Of a stretch of DNA of 64,000 bases, positions 35,770-44,782 are shown piece after piece. A model generated the notes under the pieces. It was not told the DNA's origin, made no database searches, and saw nothing but the letters and a program-made list of their open reading frames with translations. The DNA is from Filimonas lacunae. Its GTDB lineage: Bacteria; Bacteroidota; Bacteroidia; Chitinophagales; Chitinophagaceae. The stretch covers positions 1,116,001-1,180,000 of the forward strand of contig NZ_AP017422.1 in assembly GCF_002355595.1 (NCBI RefSeq). The letters are read 5' to 3'. The first letter of the stretch is position 1, and each line of letters starts with the position of its first letter. The position numbers and the translations under genes were made by a program.

Positions 35770-37800
35770 ATGGGAGCGTTAGGCGGCATTTCTTTACTGA
35801 TTCTTGGAGGCATTGTTTTTCTACTATTTATTGTCCTGTTTGCATTCGCCACATTTTACAAAAAGATACCACAAGGCAAGGCAATTGTGCGCACCGGCGT
35901 AGGTGGCGGCAAAGTGGCTTTTAACAAGGGTATGTACGTGGTACCTATTTTGCATAAGATGGAGATCATGGACATCTCTGTAAAAAAACTGCAGATTGAC
36001 CGTTTGGAAAATGAAGGTCTGATTTGTAAAGACAATATCCGCGCAGATATTAAAGTGGCCTTTTTTGTGCGTGTAAACAAAAACATTGATGATGTGTTAA
36101 ACGTGGCCCAGATTATTGGTACAGAAAGAGCTTCTGATACAGATACTTTACGCAATCTGTTTGAAGCCAAGTTTTCAGAAGCCCTGAAAACAGTGGGTAA
36201 GAAATTTGATTTTATTGAATTGTACGAGGCGCGCCGGGAATTCAGAACGGAAATTCTGGACATTATTGGTACCGATTTAAATGGTTATATCCTGGATGAC
36301 TGTGCGATTGATTACCTGGAGCAAACGGAGATAAAATATCTCAGTGCACAGAATATCCTGGACTCGCAGGGTATTAAAAAGATTACCGAGTTAACTGCTG
36401 AGCAGAATATCAAGGCCAACCTCATCAGGCGGGAAGAGGAGAAGATGATTAAGAAGCAGGATGTAGAAGCACGCGAGGCCATATTAGAGTTGGACAGGCA
36501 GATGGCGGAGAAAGAAGAAAAGCAGAAGCGTGAAATTGATAATATCCGCGCCCGTGAAAATGCAGAGATTGTGAAAGTGCGGGAGGAAGAGCGTTTGAAA
36601 GCTCAAACGGTTAAGATAAAAACCGATGAATCGCTGGCTGTACAGGAAGAGAACAAGCTGCGCCAGATTATTATTGCCGAGAAGAACAAGCAAAGAACTG
36701 ATGCAGTGGAAACTGAACGTGTAGAAAAGGATCGTGCACTGGAAGCTACAGAAAGGGAAAAGATTGTAACACTGGCCCAGATAGAGAAAGAGAAGACCGT
36801 AGAGGTAGAGCGTAAGAATATCCAGGATGTGATTAAAGAGCGCGTTCGTTTGGAGAAAGGTGTGGTAGAAGAACAGCAGGGCGTAAAAGACCTGGAAGCC
36901 TTCCGTGCGGTAGAGCGTGAAAAAACGGTGGGTATTACACAGGCCAGTCGCCAGGCAGAAGAAAAATTAATCTTTACTGTAAAGCAGGCAGAAGCAGAGA
37001 AGAAAGCAGCAGAAGAAAAAGCGAAGCAATTGCTGATTGATGCAGAAGCGAAGAAAGAAGCGGCGGTGAAAGATGCAGAAGCACGTAAAGTGCTGGCCGA
37101 AGCGAAGGCGCGGGAAGATGCAGCTTCTGGTTTATCTGAAGCAGAGGTAATGATTGCCAAGGCAGAAGCTACCGAAAGACAGGGTACAGCAGATGCATCG
37201 GTGATTGAAAAAATAGCAGATGCTAAACGTAAAGAGGGCTTAAATCAGGCCGAGGTAACCAAAGAGAAAGCGCTGGCAGAAGCGGTGGGTATTGAAGAGA
37301 AAGCAGAGGCAATGAAAAAGCTGGATGCCGTGGGCAAGTCGCACGAAGAATTCAAATTGTTGCTGCAGAAGGATAAAGACATTGCACTGGCGCAGATCAA
37401 CATTCAGAAAGATATTGCCGATGCACAGGCCGATGTATTGTCAGAAGCATTACGTTCTGCCAGAATTGATATTGTAGGTGGAGAAACGATGTTCTTTCAA
37501 AATATTGTTAACCAGGTGTCTAATGCCAAAGGCTTTGATCGTCTGATTAATGAAAGTGAAAACGCTACGCAGATTAAGAATGCTTTAATAGGTGATAGCG
37601 CTGGTAAAGGCGATTTGCTGGAACGTATCCGCGACTTTGCTGGTAAGTATAACATCTCTACCAACGATATTAAAAACCTGACCATATCCAGTCTGATCCT
37701 GAAGATGCAGCAGAACAGTGCAGATGAGGAAGACCGCTCCTTGTTATCACAACTGGCCAGTATGGCCGGCAACCTGGGCCTGTCTAATAAAAAGCTGTAA
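35770..37800 (+). CDS. Flotillin family (SPFH/band 7) protein, YqiK-like
   Basis: This 676-residue protein starts with a membrane helix (SLLILGGIVFLLFIVLFAFA), followed by an SPFH/band-7 domain (about 30-200; GKAIVRTGVGGGKVAFNKG, YVVPILHKMEIMDIS, DNIRADIKVAFFVRV) and a very long Lys/Glu/Ala-rich coiled coil (about 215-520). The end is a flotillin-type C-terminus (about 520-676). Flotillins oligomerise into membrane microdomain scaffolds. The YqiJ-like membrane protein upstream and the giant AAA ATPase 3 bp downstream suggest one membrane-associated complex together with PspA. Confidence 0.93.
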   Translation: MGALGGISLLILGGIVFLLFIVLFAFATFYKKIPQGKAIVRTGVGGGKVAFNKGMYVVPILHKMEIMDISVKKLQIDRLENEGLICKDNIRADIKVAFFVRVNKNIDDVLNVAQIIGTERASDTDTLRNLFEAKFSEALKTVGKKFDFIELYEARREFRTEILDIIGTDLNGYILDDCAIDYLEQTEIKYLSAQNILDSQGIKKITELTAEQNIKANLIRREEEKMIKKQDVEAREAILELDRQMAEKEEKQKREIDNIRARENAEIVKVREEERLKAQTVKIKTDESLAVQEENKLRQIIIAEKNKQRTDAVETERVEKDRALEATEREKIVTLAQIEKEKTVEVERKNIQDVIKERVRLEKGVVEEQQGVKDLEAFRAVEREKTVGITQASRQAEEKLIFTVKQAEAEKKAAEEKAKQLLIDAEAKKEAAVKDAEARKVLAEAKAREDAASGLSEAEVMIAKAEATERQGTADASVIEKIADAKRKEGLNQAEVTKEKALAEAVGIEEKAEAMKKLDAVGKSHEEFKLLLQKDKDIALAQINIQKDIADAQADVLSEALRSARIDIVGGETMFFQNIVNQVSNAKGFDRLINESENATQIKNALIGDSAGKGDLLERIRDFAGKYNISTNDIKNLTISSLILKMQQNSADEEDRSLLSQLASMAGNLGLSNKKL

Positions 37801-37803
37801 CGA

Positions 37804-40800
37804 ATGATGGCGGAAACTGAAAAAAACACAAAAGACGTACTGGATTCAGGAACGTATGAAATTATCCGTAACCGCTTAGCCGGTCAGCGCCTGGAACTGG
37901 CGCAGCGCCTGGCTAAGCTGAATGCGGCCCGTAAAGAGATATTCAGCTCTTCGGGGTTTCAGCTGGTGGCTAACCAGCGCATCACCACAGAAAATAATGG
38001 TATTGCCAGGGGCATTATGGCCTTTGGCAATCTTACCCTCTTTGCCTATAATGTTCACTTTGGTTTACGGGAAGATATCAGGCTCAGTGATGTGTTCAGC
38101 ATTTACCAGTTTACCGGCGATCATTTTGAGCCACAGCCTTTAACGCTGATAGAAGATGCCGGCTTTGTTACCGATTTTACCAACCTGTATAAGTATTACC
38201 GCGATTCTATTTTTGCCCGGTTTGTAAAAACGGAAAACTTCCTGTACATGATTTTTCAAACCAGTAAAAGTCCTGACGACCGGAAGGCTTTTAAATGGTT
38301 GATTAAAAACAATCAGCTGGTATATGTAGATGATCGCAGTGTACACGAAGTAAGGAAAGCGCCGCAGCACGATTTTGAATGGGTGAAAACCGATTTAAGC
38401 CATCGTCGCCTGGGGGCGCACCCGCATATTTCGGTACTGGATAAAGTGTTTATTGAAGCGGTGCATGGCGATATTACTTTCAAAATTGAGAACAATACCG
38501 ATACCGGGCAGGGCATTTTTTCCGAGCCGGTGCTGAATAAAGACCAGCAGCTGGATGATGCGGAATATTACTATGCCGATCTGGGCAATCTCATTGCCAT
38601 TAAAATAAAGCCCTACCAGGAGGACTTCCGCAGCTATATTTTCAACGTGCGCACGAAGCAGGCGCTGCCTATTGCCCGGTTGCTGGATGCCGGCGTTTTA
38701 CTGCCCGATAACCAGGGTGTTATTTTTTCGAATGGTTATTACCTGCAAAATGGTGAGTGCAAGATTTTTGAATCGGATATTACCGGTTTAGAGTTTGTGC
38801 AAAGCATTGCTTCGCCCAACGGGGAAGACTTTTTGTATGTGTTTTACCAGAAGGTAACCAACACCTACGTGCTGATGTCGTACAACATGATTGTGCAGCA
38901 GGTAGAAACGCCTATCATCTGTAGCGGGTTTACGGTGTTTGATGATGGCATGCTGGTGTATTTTAAATCGGAGCAGGAAGCGGTAAGGCATCACCAGGTG
39001 CAGATATGGCAAACGCCTTACACACTGGTGTTGCAGGAAAATGCGGCTATGAGCAGCAACGTGCTGTACAAAATTGGCAACAAAGACATCGTGAACGCCA
39101 TGAGCGAAAGCCAGGAGGTGATTCAGCTGTTGCAAAAGGAAGACAGTTACGAAGGGCTGTATGAAGATATCTATAAAAGAACCGGTGATATTGTTGATTC
39201 CTATTTCTGGATAAAGCAATCCGAAACTTTTGATATAGCCACTCCTTTATTGCAGATACGGGATATAGCAAACACGGCTATAGACGAGTTTGCCAAAGTG
39301 CAGGCACAGCGCAAGCATGCGCGGGATGTGCTGGCTGCAATGCAGGAGCGGGTGAACAAGCTGGTGTTTGACATTAAGAACACCGTGGTTACTTCACTGG
39401 ACCAGCTGGTGGGCCTGTTATCGCAAACACGCAGCATGCAGGGCGCGGTGCTAGACCTGCTGAATGTAAAGTATATAGATGCGGATGCTGTAAACGGCTT
39501 AAAAGAAACCCTGCAGCAGTATAACATTAGCCTGTCGCAGGATACCATTCAGTTTTTGCTGAAAGAGGAAGCTATGGCGCCTTATGAGGCCCGGGTGGTA
39601 ACGCAAAAGCAGGCGGTGGCGGCAGTAACCAAGGTCATTGATGCGCAGGCCATAGAAGCAGCAGTAAAGGGCATTGCCGGTGAACTGGAAATGCTCATTG
39701 ATATACTCAACAGCCTGAAGATAGAAGACACCACACAAACCACGCGGATAGTGGAAAAGGTGTCACTGATATTTGCCAGTCTCAATGAAGTAAAGGCTGA
39801 GCTGGCGCGTGCTATTTCCGTACTGCGCACCAAAGAGCAAACCGGTGAGTTTTATGCGCAGATGACCCTGCTGGATCAAAGCGTAGTGAACTTTCTCGAC
39901 TTTGCTACCTCGCCTGAAAAGTGTGAGGATTATCTTACGAAGATCAGTGTGCAGATAGAAGAGCTGGAAAGCAAGTTTGCCGACTTTGAAGAGTTTGTGT
40001 TGAAGATTGCTGATAAACGGGATGAAGTGCTGAAAGCTTTCAACGGCAAAAAAGAACTGCTGATTGCAATGATTAACAAACGCACTTCTTCGCTGGAGCA
40101 GATAGGCATCAGGGTGTTGAAGAACATAGAGAACAAAGCGCAGAGCTTCGATAGCAAGGAAAGCATCTATGCTTTCTTTTCTACCGATATGATGATTGAC
40201 AAGGTGCGCAACCTGGTAGAAGAGCTGAAAGAGCTGGGGGATGTGGCGAAGGCCGAAAACCTGGAAAACCTGGTGAAGGTATCGCGGGAAACTGCTTTGC
40301 GTAACCTGAAGGATAAAACGGACTTGTTTGCAGATGGCCAGAACATCATTGCCCTGGGCACGCACAAGTTTGTGGTAAGCAGGCAGGTGCTGGATTTAAC
40401 CATTGTGCGCCGGAACGATCAGTTATTCTACCACCTTATCGGCACCAGCTTTTACAAGCAGGTAACCGCAGAAGCACTGTACCAGTACCGCAGTATCTGG
40501 GAGCAGGAACTGATTGCAGAAAACAACACGGTATACCGTGCGGAATACCTGGCTTACCAGGCTTTGCAGGAACGCGTGCAGCAGGATGCGCAGTGGGGCT
40601 ATGAAGCTTTTATCAACGATAAAACAGAACGGGATTATGCAGCGGCTTATTTAAAAGGCGTGCATAACACCGATGCTATACGTATATACGAGGCGTTGAT
40701 GACGCTACAGGAAGCGCTGGGTATTCTACAGTATGCACCGGCGGTGCGTGTGGCGGCGCAGCTATTCTGGTTTCAGCTGGAGGAGGGTGTGCGGAATAAA

Positions 40801-42651
40801 TTACTGCAACTGATTTCCGCTGCCCATGCTATTAAAGAAAGCTTCCCCGAAAGCAGGCAGAATGCTTTTGTAGAAAATGAGATTGCCGCACAGTACCGCA
40901 ATGTACCCACCACGCATGCAACCGTTACCGCAGAAGAGGTTGCGGGTTACCTGTACCTGGAATTTTCAGGGGCTCAGCATTTTACCTGTAGCCAGCAGGC
41001 GTTGCAGCTGAAAAAGCAATTCACCGCGTTTTTACAGGAGAAGAAACGTACAGACCTGTTTCAGCAGGAGTTGAAGAATCCTGCTTTTGATACTGCCGAG
41101 CGTTTTCATATCATACAAAACTGGTTGCTGGCCTTTGTACAGGCGCAACAGGTGGCAATAGACAAACAGTATGTAGAAGAAGCGGTTTGTTTGTTGCTGT
41201 TTACGCATCACTCTTACCAGGAAAGGCCTGCTTCTGACGAGCTGTTGCTGGAAGGATTAAAAGGTAGTCATGCAGTGATACAGGAGGGTAAGTATACGCT
41301 TCGCTATCATGCGTTCATTCAAAAACTGCGTGAATATAATCAGTTGGTAGTGCCGGCTTACAGTGCTTTTAATCAACAGAAAGAGCAGCTGGTGCAAAGC
41401 TATCGTCAGCAGTTGAAGATAAGAGAGTTTGAGCCCAAGGTGTTAAGCTCGTTTGTGCGTAACCGGTTGATTAACGAAGTGTATTTTCCTTTGATAGGCG
41501 CAAACCTGGCCAAGCAGATTGGCGCGGCGGGGGATGATAAGCGCACGGCCCGCATGGGCATGTTGCTGCTGTTATCGCCGCCGGGTTATGGTAAAACCAC
41601 GCTGATGGAATACCTGGCCAAAACCATGGGCCTGCATTTTGTGAAGATCAATGGCCCTACCATCGGGCATCACATCACCTCTATCGATCCGATGGAGGCT
41701 ACCACCTCCGGCGCCAGGGAAGAGCTGAAAAAGATTAACCTAGCGTTTGAAATGGCCGATAACGTGATGTTGTATGTGGATGACATACAACACTGTAATC
41801 CGGAGTTTTTACAGAAGTTTATTTCGCTGGCCGATGGACAGCGTAAGATGGATGGCATATTTGAAGGCGACAGTAAAACCTACGACTTACGCGGCAAGCG
41901 CTTTTGCGTAGTGATGGCGGGTAACCCTTACACCGAAAGTGGCGAGCAGTTTAAAATTCCAGACATGCTGGCCAACCGTGCCGACGTATATAACCTGGGC
42001 GATGTAATTGGTGCATCGGGTTATTTGTTTAACCTGAGCCTGGTAGAGAATGCCGTAGCAGAGAATGCTTATTTGCAACGCATTGCCGGTCGCAGCTTCG
42101 ACGATTTGTATAAACTGGTCACCTATGTAGAAAGCAGCAGTGACATGCTGCCCGAACTGGAAGGTAATTATAACCGCCAGGAGATAGATGATGCTATTGC
42201 GGTGTTAAAAAGCATCTTGTATATCCGTGATATTGTAATAAAAGCCAACCGCGAATATATTGCCAGTGCAGCGATGAAAGATGCGTACCGTGTAGAACCC
42301 GGTTTTAAATTACAGGGATCGTACCGGAACATGAACAAGCTGGCAGGCAAAGTGGTGCCGCTGATGAATGCAGAAGAAGTGAACACCTTAGTTCGCTCGC
42401 ATTACGAAGGCGAATCGCAAACGCTTACTTCTGATGCCGAAGCCAACCTGCTGAAGTTGAAAGAAATAGCCGGTTTCCTTACTCCGGAAGAAGCCGTGCG
42501 GTGGAACCAGATTAAAGACATCTTCCGCAAAAACAACCAGTTCAGCGGCATGGAAGCCAATGATACTTCTGGTCAGATGTTGTTGCAGCTCAGTGCTTTT
42601 AACCAGCACCTGGAAGCGATAGCGAAGGCGATTAGTAAGGCAAGTAGTTAA
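37804..42651 (+). CDS. Giant AAA ATPase ('DNA repair ATPase'-type) of the flotillin/PspA operon
   Basis: This 1615-residue protein has a beta-rich N-terminal part (about 60-400) that resembles a repeat or propeller fold, long coiled-coil helical stretches (about 430-900), a further helical part and a single AAA module near the end: Walker A GYGKTT (about 1261-1266), Walker B VMLYVDDIQH (near 1325), sensor 1 VMAGNPY (near 1371) and arginine NRAD. Similar proteins are labelled 'DNA repair ATPase' in databases, to my memory without solid experimental basis. The link to PspA and flotillin argues for a membrane-stress role instead. A terminator follows 20 bp after the stop. Confidence 0.85.
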   Translation: MMAETEKNTKDVLDSGTYEIIRNRLAGQRLELAQRLAKLNAARKEIFSSSGFQLVANQRITTENNGIARGIMAFGNLTLFAYNVHFGLREDIRLSDVFSIYQFTGDHFEPQPLTLIEDAGFVTDFTNLYKYYRDSIFARFVKTENFLYMIFQTSKSPDDRKAFKWLIKNNQLVYVDDRSVHEVRKAPQHDFEWVKTDLSHRRLGAHPHISVLDKVFIEAVHGDITFKIENNTDTGQGIFSEPVLNKDQQLDDAEYYYADLGNLIAIKIKPYQEDFRSYIFNVRTKQALPIARLLDAGVLLPDNQGVIFSNGYYLQNGECKIFESDITGLEFVQSIASPNGEDFLYVFYQKVTNTYVLMSYNMIVQQVETPIICSGFTVFDDGMLVYFKSEQEAVRHHQVQIWQTPYTLVLQENAAMSSNVLYKIGNKDIVNAMSESQEVIQLLQKEDSYEGLYEDIYKRTGDIVDSYFWIKQSETFDIATPLLQIRDIANTAIDEFAKVQAQRKHARDVLAAMQERVNKLVFDIKNTVVTSLDQLVGLLSQTRSMQGAVLDLLNVKYIDADAVNGLKETLQQYNISLSQDTIQFLLKEEAMAPYEARVVTQKQAVAAVTKVIDAQAIEAAVKGIAGELEMLIDILNSLKIEDTTQTTRIVEKVSLIFASLNEVKAELARAISVLRTKEQTGEFYAQMTLLDQSVVNFLDFATSPEKCEDYLTKISVQIEELESKFADFEEFVLKIADKRDEVLKAFNGKKELLIAMINKRTSSLEQIGIRVLKNIENKAQSFDSKESIYAFFSTDMMIDKVRNLVEELKELGDVAKAENLENLVKVSRETALRNLKDKTDLFADGQNIIALGTHKFVVSRQVLDLTIVRRNDQLFYHLIGTSFYKQVTAEALYQYRSIWEQELIAENNTVYRAEYLAYQALQERVQQDAQWGYEAFINDKTERDYAAAYLKGVHNTDAIRIYEALMTLQEALGILQYAPAVRVAAQLFWFQLEEGVRNKLLQLISAAHAIKESFPESRQNAFVENEIAAQYRNVPTTHATVTAEEVAGYLYLEFSGAQHFTCSQQALQLKKQFTAFLQEKKRTDLFQQELKNPAFDTAERFHIIQNWLLAFVQAQQVAIDKQYVEEAVCLLLFTHHSYQERPASDELLLEGLKGSHAVIQEGKYTLRYHAFIQKLREYNQLVVPAYSAFNQQKEQLVQSYRQQLKIREFEPKVLSSFVRNRLINEVYFPLIGANLAKQIGAAGDDKRTARMGMLLLLSPPGYGKTTLMEYLAKTMGLHFVKINGPTIGHHITSIDPMEATTSGAREELKKINLAFEMADNVMLYVDDIQHCNPEFLQKFISLADGQRKMDGIFEGDSKTYDLRGKRFCVVMAGNPYTESGEQFKIPDMLANRADVYNLGDVIGASGYLFNLSLVENAVAENAYLQRIAGRSFDDLYKLVTYVESSSDMLPELEGNYNRQEIDDAIAVLKSILYIRDIVIKANREYIASAAMKDAYRVEPGFKLQGSYRNMNKLAGKVVPLMNAEEVNTLVRSHYEGESQTLTSDAEANLLKLKEIAGFLTPEEAVRWNQIKDIFRKNNQFSGMEANDTSGQMLLQLSAFNQHLEAIAKAISKASS

Positions 42652-42670
42652 TTTGATGATGAATAAGAGT

Positions 42671-42697
42671 ACCTCAGCTATATGCTGAGGTTTTTTT
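42671..42697 (+). terminator. Rho-independent terminator after the giant ATPase gene
   Basis: An 8-bp stem (ACCTCAGC with GCTGAGGT, 42671-42678 and 42684-42691) with loop TATAT is followed by a T-run. It ends the YbjN-PspA-YqiJ-flotillin-ATPase operon. Confidence 0.85.
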
Positions 42698-42759
42698 ATG
42701 CTTGCAATGATAGTATTTCATCTTTGACGGAATGGGGCTGTGTAGTATTGTGAGGATGC

Positions 42760-42767
42760 TAAGTTTG
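42760..42767 (+). promoter_or_regulatory. Candidate -7 box (TAAGTTTG) before the 144-residue unknown gene
   Basis: TAAGTTTG matches TAnnTTTG, 42 bases before ATG 42810 and past the terminator. A -33 partner is not clear. Confidence 0.35.
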
Positions 42768-42809
42768 TTTTTTGCCTTAAATTGCCTTGCTTAAAACAAC
42801 TCTAAACAA

Positions 42810-43244
42810 ATGAGCGATTCTTTTTTCTCCGGCACATGGCATGGCAAATATACTTATGGAGAAGGGTATGGTCCGGCGTATCATGGTGTATCTACTGCCT
42901 TCGAAATTTCTCTTACACTGGAAAGGGGAATTTTAAAAGGTTATTGTATTGACGACCCTAAAGTATATCCAATGAAGCAACCTGCAACTATAGAAGGATT
43001 TATTGAAGGTAACCTTATTAGTTTTATTAAGAAATATGCTTGTGCTTGGTCTATTGATTATAACGGCAATGTAATTGAGTATCCGCAGAAGCCTTCTCAT
43101 GAAATACACTATACGGGTTACTTTGAAGAGGGTTTATTTAAAGGTGAATGGGAGATTATGAGCAATAAAGAAGTGGATAGAAACGGAAACATCCTGTCTA
43201 ACTCGTTAGATGGCAATTGGAGCATGAAACATGTTGATGACTAA
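42810..43244 (+). CDS. Hypothetical beta-rich protein, 144 residues
   Basis: I do not recognise this family. The protein has no signal peptide or membrane helix. It is rich in aromatic residues and glycines in alternating strands (GTWHGKYTYGEGYGP, EISLTLERGILKGYC, HYTGYFEEGLFKGEWEI), suggesting a small beta-barrel or lipocalin-like fold. It is followed by another unknown soluble protein 37 bp downstream, likely in the same transcript. Coding bias looks like its neighbours but AT content is a little higher. Confidence 0.65.
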   Translation: MSDSFFSGTWHGKYTYGEGYGPAYHGVSTAFEISLTLERGILKGYCIDDPKVYPMKQPATIEGFIEGNLISFIKKYACAWSIDYNGNVIEYPQKPSHEIHYTGYFEEGLFKGEWEIMSNKEVDRNGNILSNSLDGNWSMKHVDD

Positions 43245-43281
43245 ACAAATCTAATATTGATAAAGACAGCCAAACTTTTAT

Positions 43282-44007
43282 ATGCAACCGACCAATACAA
43301 AAACTGATTCATCTTTTTCTGCCCAAAGTATCTTAAAACAATTAGATGCGTGTGCTGCTGAATTTAATTATCCTGTGTTAGATAACGGTTACATTTATCC
43401 GGCTAACTCGCGCCTGTCAGTATATGGAGATGCCGCCAGGTGGGTGTTGCTGATAGAGGTGGTGGGGTATCATTACCGTATGAGAGGGCATGGTGGAATT
43501 GAAAATTGCCTTTATTTCTTTGGCAACTGTTTGCCTTTTGAGCCTGGAATGCAAAACTTCAACATGTTTACCTTTACCAGTGATAGCGATGAGGGCGAAA
43601 CCTTTACCGGGGATGCGCTGAACCCGGCTGTGGGCTCTATGCTATTAAATGGCAAAAAGGTGCCTGTTTCTCATGACCCGGAATATTATACCAGCCGTGG
43701 CGTGCAGCTGGCAAATGCACCTGAAGTTAAGATATGGGAATTTGTACGTGCTATAAACGTAGACTATGAAGAGGAGTTTTTGGCGCTGGAGGAAGAGATC
43801 AGAAGTAGAATTCCGGACGATCTGCCATTGATGGTAAGAATGGATAACTGGTATCATAACGATCTGGCAGCCGGCGAAAAACCTTCTGAAAATGAAACTT
43901 TTCAAATGTTGGCCCATATGCTGGAAAAGGGAGATGTGGAATTGTATCAACCTACGAAACCTGCTAATAATCATTGGACAAACTGGCCTGTGGGGGGAAC
44001 TTTGTAG
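43282..44007 (+). CDS. Hypothetical soluble protein, 241 residues
   Basis: Function unknown. The protein is acidic and soluble, with no signal peptide. Visible parts are SILKQLDACAAEFNYPVLDNG, ARWVLLIEVVGYHYR, a strand-rich centre and a C-terminal helical part (EEEFLALEEEIRSRIPDDLP, MLAHMLEKGDVELY). The arrangement recalls small stand-alone proteins often found near polymorphic toxins, but no toxin gene is nearby, so that is only a thought. It may be co-transcribed with the 144-residue gene upstream. Confidence 0.65.
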   Translation: MQPTNTKTDSSFSAQSILKQLDACAAEFNYPVLDNGYIYPANSRLSVYGDAARWVLLIEVVGYHYRMRGHGGIENCLYFFGNCLPFEPGMQNFNMFTFTSDSDEGETFTGDALNPAVGSMLLNGKKVPVSHDPEYYTSRGVQLANAPEVKIWEFVRAINVDYEEEFLALEEEIRSRIPDDLPLMVRMDNWYHNDLAAGEKPSENETFQMLAHMLEKGDVELYQPTKPANNHWTNWPVGGTL

Positions 44008-44074
44008 CAATTTGTTTTTCTTCTTGTTAATAATCACTTAACACAGGATAGTACCGAAGTTCTTCTGCCGTTTT

Positions 44075-44082
44075 TAGTTTTG
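44075..44082 (+). promoter_or_regulatory. Candidate -7 box (TAGTTTTG) of the second ECF sigma gene
   Basis: TAGTTTTG matches TAnnTTTG, 28 bases before ATG 44111. It overlaps a short inverted repeat (TTTTGA-CGA-TCAAAA, 44078-44092). No clear -33 box. Confidence 0.45.
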
Positions 44083-44110
44083 ACGATCAAAAGGGAGCGG
44101 TCCATATTCT

Positions 44111-44701
44111 ATGGAATATCAACTTTGGTCGGACAAAGAGTTATTGGCAGCATGTGCGCAGGATCGCATACAGGCCTTTAATGTGTTGTTCGACAGGTAT
44201 TCCGGTAAGTTATATCAGTATGCGCTCAGCTACGTAAAAGATGAACACATGGCCGAAGAGGCGATGATGGATGTGCTGCTGTGGATATGGAACAAACGGC
44301 AGGAGCTTTCTATAGAAGGCGAGTTTAACAGCTATGTGTTTCGTGCAGTAAAAAATGCCACTATCAAAGTGTTACGCAAAAAGGCGCTGGCAGCTGCATC
44401 GATGGAAGAAGTAGAAAACGATGCCCGTTTTGCCACGGAGCATGCCGATCAGTTGTTACAACATAAAGAGCTGGAACAGCAGTATATCAATAGCCTTTCC
44501 CAATTAAGTCCGCAGCGCCGGCTGGTGTTTGCTATGAGCCGCGAGGGCAACCTGTCGCATGCAGAAATAGCCAGCAAGCTTGATCTTTCTGTCAACACCG
44601 TAAAAAATCATATCAAAGCATCTCTAAGTCATTTCCGCGAGCAGATGGATCAGTATAGTCATATCCTGTTGCCATTGGGTATGCTGCTATTGTTACGCTA
44701 A
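44111..44701 (+). CDS. ECF-type RNA polymerase sigma factor with hydrophobic C-terminal tail
   Basis: This 196-residue sigma-70 family protein has region 2 (AFNVLFDRYSGKLYQYALSY, EEAMMDVLLWIW) and region 4 (LSPQRRLVFAMSREGNLSH, HTH EIASKLDLSVNTVKNHI). It ends in HILLPLGMLLLLR, a hydrophobic tail like that of the sigma factor at 12747 but unlike the one at 15669. FecR follows 81 bp downstream and an STN-bearing SusC after that, so it probably drives the SusC/SusD/phosphoesterase operon at 45992-52732. Confidence 0.93.
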   Translation: MEYQLWSDKELLAACAQDRIQAFNVLFDRYSGKLYQYALSYVKDEHMAEEAMMDVLLWIWNKRQELSIEGEFNSYVFRAVKNATIKVLRKKALAAASMEEVENDARFATEHADQLLQHKELEQQYINSLSQLSPQRRLVFAMSREGNLSHAEIASKLDLSVNTVKNHIKASLSHFREQMDQYSHILLPLGMLLLLR

Positions 44702-44782
44702 AAATATATTTCCCCCGGCATTAGCCCTCCTTTGTTATTCTGTTCCCTTATCAGGTAGAAGCAGATTATTTATTCATACAGC

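Noticed and set aside
43282-44007. Immunity protein of a polymorphic toxin
   Set aside because: No toxin or delivery gene is nearby and no known immunity family could be recognised.
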